Below, in pieces: positions 36,301-44,942 of a stretch of DNA of 64,000 bases. The stretch's first letter is position 1, and each line of letters opens with the position of its first letter. The notes beneath the pieces were generated by a model, which saw only the letters and a list, made by a program, of their open reading frames with translations, was not told the DNA's origin and searched no databases. The stretch spans positions 62,001 to 126,000 of the forward strand of contig CP073214.1 in NCBI GenBank assembly GCA_020342235.1, written 5' to 3'. Origin of the DNA: Saccharomycopsis phalli. Its lineage: Eukaryota; Ascomycota; Saccharomycetes; Ascoideales; Saccharomycopsidaceae. A program made the translations under genes and the position numbers.

Positions 36301-36694
36301 GCTTTCGTTCTTTGTGTGGTGTTTTGTGTCGTGCTTCCAGGGCTCGGTGATCCAGCTAGTGTCACAGCTATTCACATATAAGCAGGAGCTGGACTTTAAG
36401 AAGATGGTCGGCTTGAGTTTCAGCACGTTGGTCGTAAACGAGTTGATCATGGTGGCAGTTGAGATCAACACTTGGAACAAGACCATGTTCTTCTCCGAGA
36501 TTGTCACGCTCTTGATATACATGGTTTCCGTGCCGTGGCTCGGGGATTATTTTGACTTGGCGTACATTGCATCGGTGAGCTTTATATGGCAGGCCTTGGT
36601 GATTCTTGGCACGTCGATTGCACCAATCTGGTTCATCAAGGCCACGCACCGGAAGTTGAATCCGCCAAACTACGCCAAGGTGCAGTCGTCATAG
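33359..36694 (+). CDS. NEO1: P4-type ATPase (phospholipid flippase) Neo1
   Basis: An 1111-residue protein of the Neo1/ATP9 sub-family. Features: DGETDWKLR near residue 287 (P4 form of the TGES loop), the phosphorylated Asp in SDKTGTLTQ near 477, KGADTVM for nucleotide binding, MLTGDKVETA and GDGGNDVNMI near 844. N-terminal and C-terminal transmembrane helices complete the fold, and the tail ends LNPPNYAKVQSS as in yeast Neo1 (PSYAKVQ). Neo1 flips aminophospholipids at Golgi and endosomes, with Mon2 and Dop1 rather than a Cdc50 subunit. Codon 353 is CTG in VLA(CTG)GTA, where relatives have Ser. Confidence 0.97.
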   Translation: MTSHQGQRQGNINNGYLTIDPSIAGIEPDFNPFEDSGLDTRSIESLGSYIPLHTMNSSRASNGQLDDDEDLVAIPGTNTTPLLGNHLRLGSIGQESARSIRVKIARSSVLTRWWNWVARKSDKGIVLPVSEERDGTPRYIYPGMPTKGSVTNYVSNAKYNGFSFFPIILYEQFKFFFNLYFLLVALSQAIPALRIGYLSSYVVPLAFVLCVTMSKEAIDDIQRRRRDAEQNNETYDVLGSPEPVPARLIEVGDLVRLQKGRRIPADMIILHSSENSGESFIKTDQLDGETDWKLRLAVPVCQKAPEQDLHSVHLTVDPPNKQIDSFQGKLSFASGSYPLTVDNTLWANTVLALGTAVGCVIYIGTDTRQAMNMSVPTVKTGLLELEINSLSKILCLSVFMLSFGLVLLHGMDRDWYVDVMKYLILFSTIIPVSLRVNLDLGKSVYAYQIEHDQSIEDTIVRTSTIPEDLGRIEYLLSDKTGTLTQNDMELKKLHLGTVSYAGDTMDIVRDYVVNTGAGKQKSRRDMSQRVYDLVCTLALCHNVTPSYEDNELTYQAASPDEIAIVKYTESVGLSLVSRDRHSETLSLNGRQLHFDILQVFPFNSDVKRMGVIVYDRQKQEYLFLQKGADTVMRTIVAHNNWLDEEVSNMAREGLRTLVIGRKKITKADYELFKSKYHEASLLMTNRELIMQRIVSQFLEQDLELLGLTGVEDKLQDNVKSSIELLRNAGIKIWMLTGDKVETARCVAVSAKLVSRGQYVHTVTKVSDNHPNALAEIESLKSNKNACLLIDGESLAVYLKHFKQEFFDIVIHLPAVIACRCTPQQKADVALLIRQLTKKRVCCIGDGGNDVNMIQSADVGVGIVGKEGKQASLAADFSITQFCHLTKLLLWHGRNSYKRSAKLSQFVIHRGLIISVCQVIFSASSKFEPLALYQGWLMVGYATLYTMAPVFSMVLDTDVNEKLANLYPELYKELKQGRSLSWLSFFVWCFVSCFQGSVIQLVSQLFTYKQELDFKKMVGLSFSTLVVNELIMVAVEINTWNKTMFFSEIVTLLIYMVSVPWLGDYFDLAYIASVSFIWQALVILGTSIAPIWFIKATHRKLNPPNYAKVQSS

Positions 36695-37699
36695 ATGTGC
36701 TTCGTTGGACGTGTGTGATCATAATACTAGTTGGTTGTGGGTAATATTAATCATGAATTGTAATAAACACCAGTCATAGGGACATCAGTCAGAATTTTGT
36801 AGGAAGGATACCAGCCCCAATGGGCAGTGTCGATAATGAACGATTATGCCATTTATCTTGTACAATGGGTGATGCAGTCGTCGAAAGAACTCTGCGACAG
36901 AAATGTAAACTTTTGACTAGAGCTTGTGGATATGTAAATTAATGGGTATTGGAGGGGCAGTGAGCTTTTTCTAGGTCGTAGGTGACTTGAGCCGGGGTAC
37001 TAGCACGGTAGCCTAACGATAGTTTTATAAAATGAGATTTTATTTCTCGACTACATTGTCGTTCACGACTTTATCCTTTAGAACTTTTATCCTTTAGACC
37101 TTCTTGATTATTCTTTTTAGAATATTGTCTTTTTTGAAACCTGTCTTCTGACCCAGTCTTGTATCAAAAAGTCAATGGTCTAACCAAGTCCATTCATTCT
37201 ACAGAGAATGTACCTCCTTTTTCAAGTTAAACTAGTCAAACAAATATATTTTAGCCATTTCACCAACACATATCTAGTTAGCTGCAGCACGTTTATCCTG
37301 TACAGTAGGACATGAGCATCGTGGTTGACTCCCAAATACCAAGATTATTCGCCCTATTTTGGTGGAACTTTTTCAAGGGAATAGTAGCTATCTACCGACA
37401 TGATTTAGTTGCAATAATATATTCCTCTGTGGAAACTCAATCTTTGTATTGCTATTTCCGTACGGTTTTTCCACAATGAGGTTTCCTCCATGGCTCATCT
37501 TGCCAGGATGAACAAACTAACATACCAGAAAGAACAACTAACATATTATAAAGACAAACTAGTGTTTTACTTGCACAATTATAATAAGCACAAGTCGGCC
37601 CAAGCAACTATTACCCATTGCATCAGCACCGTACAATACAATGCCCCAGACCACCCATCACTACAACACATAAACGAAAAATAAATTAATCTACACATC
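36695..37699. other. Convergent intergenic region NEO1 / Wor3-like gene
   Basis: A 1-kb gap, unusually long for converging genes here (others are 19-97 bp). A two-copy CTTTATCCTTTAGA repeat lies near 37068-37098. A 64-codon open frame (37490-37684) is lysine/tyrosine-rich but unrecognised. No tRNA pattern seen. Confidence 0.5.
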
Positions 37700-38956
37700 C
37701 TATTTGCGGCCCTCGGGATTCAAAAACAAGTTGTTCAGCTCGCTCTTGTTGCTCTTCTCCTTCTTGTGAACCGAACACTTGGAGCAGGTGTTCTCCTCGT
37801 CAGGGTTCTCGCTCGCGTCATAAAAGTTGGAGCAGTGCATGCAAAACTTGCGGTCGTCGGCCTTGGTGTCGTCGTCGGCCTGTTGCAACGAGGTGTCGAT
37901 CTTGGAGTCATCAAGGCTGACTTTCGAGCGGAGAGCCGCGTTGGCCACGTAGCTGCTGGCAGCGGCATTCTGCAACTGCTGGACAAAGTTCTCTGGTGAC
38001 AAGAACTCGGCCTTGCCGCCCTGCTGGCGGGAGTTCTGCAACACCTGCTGCAACTGCTGCTGCACGTCCGGACCAAGATGGTGGTTGAACTGGTGCAAGT
38101 CCAAGCCCATTGCCGCGGCCTGGTTCACTGCAGCCAACTGCTTGCTGGTCTCCACGCTCGACAACACGTGGTGGGTCGCGTCGCTGCTGCCACCCTTCTT
38201 CTTGCGGTTCCGGCACCGGCTGCACACTTTGTAGTTGTGGAGATCCTCCTGCAACAACGGCTTCGCGCAGCGGTTGCACGCGCCCTGCTTCTCGAGCTTC
38301 GTGCGCCTCAACTTGTCATTGTCCCGGCACCGCTGACACACTTTGAACTCGTTGTTGGGCGAGTCGTTCGGCCCAGAACAGTGCACGCACTTCCCCTGCG
38401 CAGCACGGTTCGCCTTCCTTGTCCGGAGCGCAATCCGGCACGTCGGACACAAGACAAACCCAGAGTCCTCCTCGGAAATCGCCTGCCCGCATCGCCGGCA
38501 CGCCCCATTCTTCTTTTTGGTCTTGGTCTGCCATCTCCGCGACCGCTCCCTTTGCAAGTCCCGGCAGTGCGGACACAACTTGTAAAGCTTTCCATTCACC
38601 TCGTTCGGGAATGGCTTCTTGCACCGCGTGCAGTCCGCCGAGATAATCTGCCCCGCGTACCCGTCGCCTTGGTGCGCGTCTCCGCCAAGATTCAAGTTGA
38701 GGTCGGGGTCCAACGCAAACCGCGACTTGTCACGGGGGAGAATGCGCGTGTGGCCCGTCTTCAATTCGTTCTGATCCTCGTTCTGGCGCTCCTGGACTGC
38801 GGCGGCGGCAGCTGCTGCTGCTTGTGCGGCCTGGGCATCCTGCTGTTGGAGAACGTCTTCCAAATTGTGTGCATTGTTGTCGGCTTCCTTCATTTGGCCA
38901 ATGACAGGGTCGATGATTTGAGCCACTGCGGCAGAGGCAGCGTCGGTTGAGTTCAT
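37700..38956 (-). CDS. Multi-CxxC zinc protein resembling Candida Wor3 DNA-binding family
   Basis: A 418-residue protein. Residues 41-53 are an Ala-rich run. Four zinc-ribbon-like modules each have two CxxC pairs (109/112-128/131, 153/156-170/173, 190/193-207/210, 227/230-245/248) and each is followed by a basic segment (RERSRRW, RTRKANR, KLRRTKLEK, RNRKKK). A Gln-rich, helical middle follows, then a fifth CxxC pair module at 372-394 and a basic tail. Repeated CxxC modules with intervening basic patches recall the Wor3 DNA-binding domain described in Candida albicans, a regulator of white-opaque switching. That link is from memory of the family, so I give no symbol. A nuclear DNA- or RNA-binding role is inferred. 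Confidence 0.6.
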   Translation of the reverse strand: MNSTDAASAAVAQIIDPVIGQMKEADNNAHNLEDVLQQQDAQAAQAAAAAAAAVQERQNEDQNELKTGHTRILPRDKSRFALDPDLNLNLGGDAHQGDGYAGQIISADCTRCKKPFPNEVNGKLYKLCPHCRDLQRERSRRWQTKTKKKNGACRRCGQAISEEDSGFVLCPTCRIALRTRKANRAAQGKCVHCSGPNDSPNNEFKVCQRCRDNDKLRRTKLEKQGACNRCAKPLLQEDLHNYKVCSRCRNRKKKGGSSDATHHVLSSVETSKQLAAVNQAAAMGLDLHQFNHHLGPDVQQQLQQVLQNSRQQGGKAEFLSPENFVQQLQNAAASSYVANAALRSKVSLDDSKIDTSLQQADDDTKADDRKFCMHCSNFYDASENPDEENTCSKCSVHKKEKSNKSELNNLFLNPEGRK

Positions 38957-39402
38957 TTGTTGCGACGCGTTAATATATTTTCCACAACAATATTAATTTC
39001 AATAAGCAAAAAAAAAAAAATATACCCCAGCCAGCAAATATATATTAGCAGAAATAAATAAAAAAAATACCTCGCGTGGATCTTGTCAATGTACCTCCTC
39101 AAGTCCTAATGCCCAATACACGTTTCCGATGTTGGCTTGTATGTAAACGTTAGAAGTTATGTTGATGGTTAGGAGTAGAAGAAAGATGAAGAAAAAAGTG
39201 GGTTAGTGGCGATGCGGTAGCCATTTATCCAAACCATTGCAGCAAAAAATTAGGCCGGGTAAGCCGTCCGGGTAAGATGTGCTCGTGACGTGCGCAAGGT
39301 AATGGGCAAACCTTGAATGAGACACACCCAGGCTTGATGGCAATTACCCTGTTTGGCGACTGCCTGTGACAAAATGCCAATCTTTTTAGTCTCTCCAAGG
39401 CC
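38957..39402. other. Divergent promoter of the Wor3-like gene and FAT1
   Basis: A 446-bp gap. The half near the Wor3-like gene is AT-rich with poly(dA) at 39008 and 39060; the half near FAT1 carries two Reb1-like sites. No gene seen. Confidence 0.6.
39255..39276 (+). promoter_or_regulatory. Paired Reb1-like sites (CCGGGTAAG x2)
   Basis: Two identical 9-bp CCGGGTAAG words begin at 39255 and 39268, 13 bp apart on the same face, 127-148 bp before the FAT1 ATG. This is the only doubled site in the window. Confidence 0.55.
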
Positions 39403-41358
39403 ATGAGTATTCTCCAGTCGGTGCTTGATAAGGCTCTTGTACAGATCCGCTCGCTCCGCTTGGCTATTGCCAACTATGCCGAGCAGTTTGACAGGAGACA
39501 CAGAATAAAGGACGACTGGTTCATTATTACCTACTTTGTCACTGCAGTGCTACGCTATGCTTACCTGGTGCTTACTAATCGGGTCCAGTACTGGTACACC
39601 TTTGAGAGCATGGCAAGGAACAATCACCATCCGGCATTGATCCATGTCGGGATGGCCGACTCCGGCTTTTCCACCCAGACGTACACATATCACGAGATTT
39701 ATGTCATTGTCTTGCGCTTGTCCCACATCCTCTATCACCAACACCACGTCCGGTCAGGTGACACCGTGGGGATTATGATGCACAACAAGCCTCTCTTCGT
39801 GTTTTATTGGTTTGCCTTGTGGAACCTCGGGGCTCGGCCGGCTTTTGTCAATTATAACGTCAGCTCCAAGCCGCTTGTCCATTGCTTGAAGGTTGCAGAA
39901 GTAAGCCAGGTGTTTATCGACGAGCCTACAAAGAACCAAATCTTCCTACACAATGGCGAGCCTCTGAAGTCGCAACAGCTAATTCAGCAAGAGTTGCCAA
40001 ACGTCCCGTTGCATTTTGTAAACGAGACTGCGCAATTGCAGCAAATATCCGACAACTTGGCGTTGCAGTTTCGCTTGCCAAACCAGCAAAGATGCCCGCA
40101 AGACAAGCAGTGGAGTGCCGCGTGTTATATCTTCACCAGCGGCACCACCGGGCTTCCAAAGGCCGCAATTATGAGCTGGCGCAAAGTCGGCTTGGGTGCG
40201 TCGCTCTATGGCCGGATTGTGCGGATTAACCGTCAGTCGGTGGTGTTCACCGCCATGCCATTGTACCACTCCACTGCTGCCATATTGGGGCTCATCCCCA
40301 CCTTCACCCAAGGCGGATGTGTCGCCATCACCGAGCGGTTCAGTGCCCTGAACTTCTGGGCCCAGGCTAAGCTGTGTAAGGCGACCCATATTCAGTATGT
40401 GGGCGAGATTTGCAGATACCTCTTGAACCGGCCTAGCAACCCTGCCTACGAGCAGGACCATCAGGTCACAGTGGCATATGGCAATGGGTTGAGAAAGGAT
40501 ATTTGGCAGGAGTTCAAGCAGCGGTTCCATATACATGGTGTGGGCGAATTCTTTGCCTCGACCGAGTCGCCAATAGCCACGACGTCTTTCCAGTACGGGA
40601 ATTTTGGGATCGGGGCCTGCCGAAACTACGGCACGGTCATCAACTACATTCTTCTGTTTCAACAGAGACTCGTCAAGATGGATGGCGAGGATATCTATAG
40701 AGATCCCCAGTCAGGGTTGGGCAGATCTCCTGGCATTGACGAGCCAGGAGAACTTTTGTTTCGGATCTTGCGGCCAAAACAGCCCGAGCTTGATTTCCAG
40801 GGCTACAAGAACGACAAGCAGGGCACACACAAGAAAATCGCCTACAATGTATTCAAAAAGGGCGACTGCTGGATGAGAACCGGCGACTTGATCAAGGCAG
40901 ACTCTGACGGGTTGTTCTACTTTGTCGACAGAATGGGCGACACGTACCGGTGGAAGAGCGAAAACATCTCCACCAACGAAGTCGAGGTCCAGTTCCACTA
41001 CTCTGGGTTGTTGGAGAATGCCATCGTCGTGGGGAAGAAAATACCAGGGTATGAAGGCGCAGCAGGGTACGTTGTAGTGAAGCCAAAGGTCGGATTGGAT
41101 GTCGAGAGCATGTTGCAGAACTTGTCTCAATATATACTAAAGGAGTTACCCAAGTACTCCATCCCAACTTTCTTGCGGGTCACCGACAAGTACATCACCA
41201 CCGACACCCACAAGATTATCAAAAGCAGATATAAGCTGGAGGAGTTCCCCAGTGGGGCTGAGGGAGACGCAATCATATATTGGTTCAACAAAAACAGGTA
41301 TGAGAGGTTGACGGAGAAAACATGGCTGGGCATTTTACAAGGGAGTATACAAATCTAA
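39403..41358 (+). CDS. FAT1: Very-long-chain acyl-CoA synthetase / fatty-acid transporter Fat1
   Basis: A 651-residue protein. A hydrophobic N-terminal segment (WFIITYFVTAVLRYAYLVL) precedes the AMP-binding P-loop YIFTSGTTGLPKAA (about 241-254). THIQYVGEICRYLLN, VAYGNGLR, FGIGACRNYG and the FATP/VLACS signature DRMGDTYRWKSENIST (about 508-523) follow. It activates very long fatty acids and couples uptake to CoA ligation at the plasma membrane, ER or peroxisome. The C-terminus is GSIQI, with no SKL-type peroxisomal signal. Codon 316 is CTG where yeast Fat1 has Ser (FSA-S-TFW). Convergent with the GRAM gene, 19 bp between stops. Confidence 0.95.
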   Translation: MSILQSVLDKALVQIRSLRLAIANYAEQFDRRHRIKDDWFIITYFVTAVLRYAYLVLTNRVQYWYTFESMARNNHHPALIHVGMADSGFSTQTYTYHEIYVIVLRLSHILYHQHHVRSGDTVGIMMHNKPLFVFYWFALWNLGARPAFVNYNVSSKPLVHCLKVAEVSQVFIDEPTKNQIFLHNGEPLKSQQLIQQELPNVPLHFVNETAQLQQISDNLALQFRLPNQQRCPQDKQWSAACYIFTSGTTGLPKAAIMSWRKVGLGASLYGRIVRINRQSVVFTAMPLYHSTAAILGLIPTFTQGGCVAITERFSALNFWAQAKLCKATHIQYVGEICRYLLNRPSNPAYEQDHQVTVAYGNGLRKDIWQEFKQRFHIHGVGEFFASTESPIATTSFQYGNFGIGACRNYGTVINYILLFQQRLVKMDGEDIYRDPQSGLGRSPGIDEPGELLFRILRPKQPELDFQGYKNDKQGTHKKIAYNVFKKGDCWMRTGDLIKADSDGLFYFVDRMGDTYRWKSENISTNEVEVQFHYSGLLENAIVVGKKIPGYEGAAGYVVVKPKVGLDVESMLQNLSQYILKELPKYSIPTFLRVTDKYITTDTHKIIKSRYKLEEFPSGAEGDAIIYWFNKNRYERLTEKTWLGILQGSIQI

Positions 41359-41377
41359 TCACGGCGTACATGTGTAG

Positions 41378-41887
41378 CTATTCAGTGTACTCTGGCAAAA
41401 TATCCTGCTGCTGGTACTTCCATTCGTTATACAGCTTCTGGAAACTGGTGTCAAAGTCAAACACCCCACCGTTATTGAAGTAAATTACCCCGTTCCAAAT
41501 GTAGAGATGGTTCAACCCAGCCCCTTCCGACGTGGGCTTGAACGTGACACTGTACTTGTTGCTTCCAAACCAGCCATCTATTCGGCCAAGCGAAAATATA
41601 TTCTTATTGATCACTAGCACAAAATCATCAAAATCCACGTCCGGCACACTCTTTGAGTACCGATTATCCGATATGAAGATCAACCTTTTGTTTGTCACAT
41701 ACACCTTGCCCTGTTTCGACTTGATGATCTCGGTCTTAATGTTGGTGGGATTCAAATGAACAGACACTCTGTTGGGAGATTCGTAAATTAGAAACTCATT
41801 CTCCAAAGCAATAAAAGGCAAATTGGATTCATTCAATGGCCGCGCCGCGTCATAGTTCTGATTGTAGGTAAGACAGTCTAATGACAT
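41378..41887 (-). CDS. GRAM-domain protein, WBP2/UPF0664 type
   Basis: A 169-residue protein. A PH-GRAM-like fold is suggested by GKVYVTNKRLIFISDN and by FDDFVLVINKNIFSLGRI, then GWFGSNKYSVTFKPTSEGAG and an alternating-strand C-terminal part, ending LPEYTE. This pattern occurs in WW-domain-binding protein 2 and in the small fungal UPF0664 proteins; the classic PPxY motif is reduced to PEY. The family may bind lipids or WW proteins such as Rsp5; here no role can be stated. I know of no clear S. cerevisiae ortholog. Confidence 0.65.
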   Translation of the reverse strand: MSLDCLTYNQNYDAARPLNESNLPFIALENEFLIYESPNRVSVHLNPTNIKTEIIKSKQGKVYVTNKRLIFISDNRYSKSVPDVDFDDFVLVINKNIFSLGRIDGWFGSNKYSVTFKPTSEGAGLNHLYIWNGVIYFNNGGVFDFDTSFQKLYNEWKYQQQDILPEYTE

Positions 41888-42121
41888 TGTTTGTATAGAG
41901 ATGAGCTACATGACAACGTGATTAGTCCCAGAACAGGGCAATATTAGTCAGCATGGCTCCACCCAACAAGCAAAAAAATATATATATAATTGACCATTTT
42001 TTTTAATTGGGGCACTAATTGATGGAAAATGTTGGCATCAATTGCTACTACCACTTTCGTCATCTCTAGGTGCAGGGGTAGGCGGTTTCCAAGTGTAGCA
42101 AATGGAACAGTACATTGCACG

Positions 42122-42192
42122 GACGACACTGTAGCGGCGTATTTCCTTACATTAAACAGACGGCACTTTAGCAGCTTATTTCCTTACAATAA
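42122..42192. repeat. 34-bp direct repeat in the RGI1 promoter
   Basis: Copies at 42122-42155 and 42159-42192 agree at 29 of 34 positions and share TATTTCCTTACA. They could be duplicated upstream activating sites. Confidence 0.8.
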
Positions 42193-42278
42193 TTAGCCGT
42201 CTAATTAGATGCTTTGTGGGATTGCTGTATAAGGCTATCATTCCCCAAATAAGGCATTCCAGTTTCAGAAAGAATATT

Positions 42279-42624
42279 CCCCTAGACCTTTTGCTGGGAT
42301 CGGCGATAAAGCTGGTGTCAACTACTCATAGATATACCTGTCCCCTATATCATAAACTGTATTGTTAGGTGTTCATCTCATCTGTATCAATCTATCATGC
42401 GTCCATACGGCTGTCAAAGAACCAAGTAGACAGCCCATGCCCAAAGAGTAACTCAATTGATTAAAGTAGTGTAATAAAGCAGTTTCTTTTTTTTTTTGCT
42501 AATTACCCCATTCTCCATGTTTATTCCCCTATGACTCAGTTGGTTGCTGTATAGGTTTATTTCGTCACCCCACATATTCATAATGTGTGTGACCCCGGTA
42601 AAAGCATAAACATTGAAATCCCCT
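42279..42624. promoter_or_regulatory. Four CCCCT stress-response elements (STRE)
   Basis: CCCCT occurs at 42279, 42342, 42526 and 42620, all on the plus strand within 470 bp of the RGI1 ATG. STREs bind Msn2/Msn4-type factors in yeast; RGI1 is stress- and respiration-induced in S. cerevisiae. Confidence 0.6.
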
Positions 42625-42645
42625 CATCAACCACGATTGCTAAAG

Positions 42646-42653
42646 TATAAATA
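42646..42653 (+). promoter_or_regulatory. TATA box of RGI1
   Basis: TATAAATA lies 95 bp before the RGI1 ATG, the expected spacing for an inducible yeast promoter with a short leader. Confidence 0.65.
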
Positions 42654-42740
42654 GCGGCCTGTGGGGCCTATGTAAAGTACATATATATCACAGATATATA
42701 GGAACAAACACAAAGTAAATAATAGCAACACTGGTTAAAG

Positions 42741-43277
42741 ATGTCGGATATTTTGTCTGCTGTGGAAAAGACACTCGCTGAAGCCGCAGACCCAAACCTC
42801 AAGAAGAAGAAGGGAAAGAATAAGAAGCAAAAGAACATTCCAAAGAATGAGCTCAGAAAGTTTGAGGACTTGGATTCGTTCAGAAACTTCCTTAAGATGG
42901 AGTCATTGGCCGACTACGAGGACACTGTCCATGCGCAGGTCCACTACTTCCCACCATTTGTCTTGCAGTCCTGTCATAATGACCCGGAAAAGATAAAACC
43001 TTCCATGAACAAAAACAACAAAAAGTTTGTTAGACATTTGAACCAGCATGTTAATAAGCACTTGATCAATGACATCAAGGATAATTCTGAGTTTGGTGAT
43101 GCTATGGAGTTTAAGAATGTTGATTCCAAAGACTCTTTTGACAAGTTAGTCTGGCATTTTGAGGACATGAATATGCACGAAGGACCAACCGGTAAAAAGT
43201 TTAAGGTCGCTATGGATGTTGAGTGCCATAATGATGATGCCAACGTTTTTATCGACTACAAGGCCATTCCTCTTTGA
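42741..43277 (+). CDS. RGI1: Respiratory growth induced protein Rgi1
   Basis: A 178-residue protein. A Lys-rich N-terminus (LKKKKGKNKKQKNIPKNE) precedes the Rgi core, VHYFPPFVLQSCHNDPEKIK and KKFVRHLNQHVNKHLINDIK. The C-terminal FDKLVWHFED and VAMDVECHNDDANVFIDY blocks also match yeast Rgi1/Rgi2. These small proteins are strongly induced in respiratory growth and stress and affect energy metabolism; their molecular action is unknown. The promoter, with STREs and a TATA box, agrees with that regulation. Confidence 0.95.
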   Translation: MSDILSAVEKTLAEAADPNLKKKKGKNKKQKNIPKNELRKFEDLDSFRNFLKMESLADYEDTVHAQVHYFPPFVLQSCHNDPEKIKPSMNKNNKKFVRHLNQHVNKHLINDIKDNSEFGDAMEFKNVDSKDSFDKLVWHFEDMNMHEGPTGKKFKVAMDVECHNDDANVFIDYKAIPL

Positions 43278-43723
43278 ATGGTTGCCTTGATGTCCTAAGA
43301 TCATGCTCTCGGCATCAGAATTTGCAATAGCAATATTCTACGATCTATACATTTGATTTGTTTTATAGTATGTGAAAATGACGAAATGATGATATGATAT
43401 TGAACATCGTAGTGGGCGTCGATCCCTCATCTCCTCCTGAAGCTTATTTAGGTGAACTTTAAACTAGATGTTGTTGGGTAATGTAAATATCAAACCCAGG
43501 CTACTCTGCATGGAAATGTAAGATGATGTAATACTATTCTCCAGTATACAGTGTGTGATTTCAATTGAAAATACAATGGAAACGCAAACAAACAAAAAAA
43601 TAATCAGGGGTCTTTGTTGAATTCACCACTGTGGCGGAAATCGCAGGGCGGTTCATGACTAATGCCTTACGTAAGCGGACTAGGGATTTTGCATGAAAAA
43701 AGTGGGCAGCATTTGTTTAACCA
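43278..43723. other. RGI1-FIP1 intergenic region
   Basis: A 446-bp gap between tandem plus-strand genes. No gene, repeat or strong site seen beyond AT-rich stretches. Confidence 0.5.
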
Positions 43724-44758
43724 ATGCCAAACGAAGAGGAGGACGATTACCTTTATGGATCAGATGAGGAGGTTGAGGAAACCAAATCGAAGGAGGTAGA
43801 GAAGGATGCTGAGAATAAAGAAGAAAGCGCAGAGTCGTTGGCCTCTTCTGATGAGGAAGAGTCTGGTGAAGAGTCTGACGAGTCGGATTTTGAGCTTATT
43901 GTCAATGACGAGGGAGGCGACTCGAAGGACTCAGGAACAACAATTACAGCAACAACTACTGGGGCAGGAGAATCTACGACTACTGATGGTGCCGATAAAG
44001 TTAAACAGATAAGCGTTGCTGGCGAAACAGAGGGACTAGATATACATAAAGTGGCACAATTTCAAGGCAAGCCATTGACGCAACTTGACTTAGAGGCGCT
44101 TAAAGATAAACCTTGGCGGTTGCCAGGGGCAGATATAACTGATTATTTCAACTTTGGGTTTAATGAAGTATCTTGGAAAGCATATTGTGACAAGCAAGAC
44201 GGCACGCGAACAGAGTTTAGCGCACAGCAATTTATGAATGCTGGTATGCCAAATCTTTCAATGGTTCCCAATCAATTTCCTCCCAATCTTCCAGGTATGG
44301 TGCCCATGAATATGATGATACCACCTGGCATGGCTCCACCTGGGATGCTACCGAATGGGTTCAATCCTGGTTTCAACGGTAAAATGGGTGGTAACAATCT
44401 CATGAATAATAACAATACTACTAATAATAATAATGATGACAAAAATAGTGACCAAAAGTCCAATCGGTTGGTGGAGAACCCAAATCTACCACGAGTTCCA
44501 TCTGACAAGAAGGATGATGATGATAGAAAGAAGACTGACCTGGAAGAAAGACTGAAGGGACGCGACATCCCAGACAAGGAGAGTCTGAGGGACTCTGACA
44601 GAAGTCTGCGGAATAATAAATCTGATGATCGGCTGGGAAACCATCGTTCATCAGCCAGGGATCGAGATCGAGACCGGGAACGTGATAAAAATGGAAGACG
44701 CGACTACAGGGAAAGGCCGACGGTGCGGCCTTCTGGACCAAGAAACCGTAGACGTTAG
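43724..44758 (+). CDS. FIP1: Polyadenylation factor subunit Fip1
   Basis: A 344-residue, mostly disordered protein. The acidic N-terminus (residues 1-75, [11 protein letters not shown]) fits the poly(A)-polymerase-binding region. The Fip1 motif at about 133-156 ([20 protein letters not shown]) contacts Yth1. A Pro/Met/Asn-rich stretch follows ([17 protein letters not shown]), then a C-terminal Arg/Asp-rich tail ([18 protein letters not shown]). Fip1 tethers Pap1 to the cleavage and polyadenylation factor. An RD-rich tail is known from metazoan FIP1; I do not recall one in S. cerevisiae Fip1. Confidence 0.93.
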   Translation: MPNEEEDDYLYGSDEEVEETKSKEVEKDAENKEESAESLASSDEEESGEESDESDFELIVNDEGGDSKDSGTTITATTTGAGESTTTDGADKVKQISVAGETEGLDIHKVAQFQGKPLTQLDLEALKDKPWRLPGADITDYFNFGFNEVSWKAYCDKQDGTRTEFSAQQFMNAGMPNLSMVPNQFPPNLPGMVPMNMMIPPGMAPPGMLPNGFNPGFNGKMGGNNLMNNNNTTNNNNDDKNSDQKSNRLVENPNLPRVPSDKKDDDDRKKTDLEERLKGRDIPDKESLRDSDRSLRNNKSDDRLGNHRSSARDRDRDRERDKNGRRDYRERPTVRPSGPRNRRR

Positions 44759-44812
44759 AAGCAGGCGGTGTATGCTTATGGCTTATGTATGTTAAATTAA
44801 ATGTTCCAACTT

Positions 44813-44925
44813 TATAGGATAATGGTAGGTAGCTGGTTGGATAGCTCCAGCTATAGGATAATGGTAGGCAGTGGGTTGGAGAGATCCAACTATAAGATAA
44901 TGGTAGGTAGCTGGTTTGCAGAGAT
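44813..44925. repeat. 39-bp tandem repeat, about 3 copies, FIP1-GLN4 spacer
   Basis: Units start at 44813, 44852 and 44891 and share TATARGATAATGGTAGGYAG. The third is truncated shortly before the GLN4 promoter. It fills most of the 238-bp spacer. Confidence 0.9.
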
Positions 44926-44942
44926 TTGTCATACTGTGCTTC

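Larger units (their letters stand above)
41888..42740. other. Long divergent promoter, GRAM gene / RGI1
   Basis: An 853-bp gap. It carries an AT run (TATATATATA, 41980s), a 34-bp direct repeat (42122, 42159), four CCCCT stress elements, a poly(dT) run near 42487, and TATAAATA at 42646. This is the typical layout of a strongly regulated TATA promoter. Confidence 0.75.

Noticed and set aside
37490-37684. 64-codon ATG frame before the Wor3-like gene's 3' end
   Set aside because: No recognisable motif, low complexity (Lys/Tyr/Gln), in a long convergent gap; not enough to call a gene.
43386-43440. ATGATGA ... CTGA spacing like a C/D-box snoRNA in the RGI1 3' region
   Set aside because: No terminal stem, no D'/C' boxes and no visible rRNA complementarity; the short motifs are common by chance.
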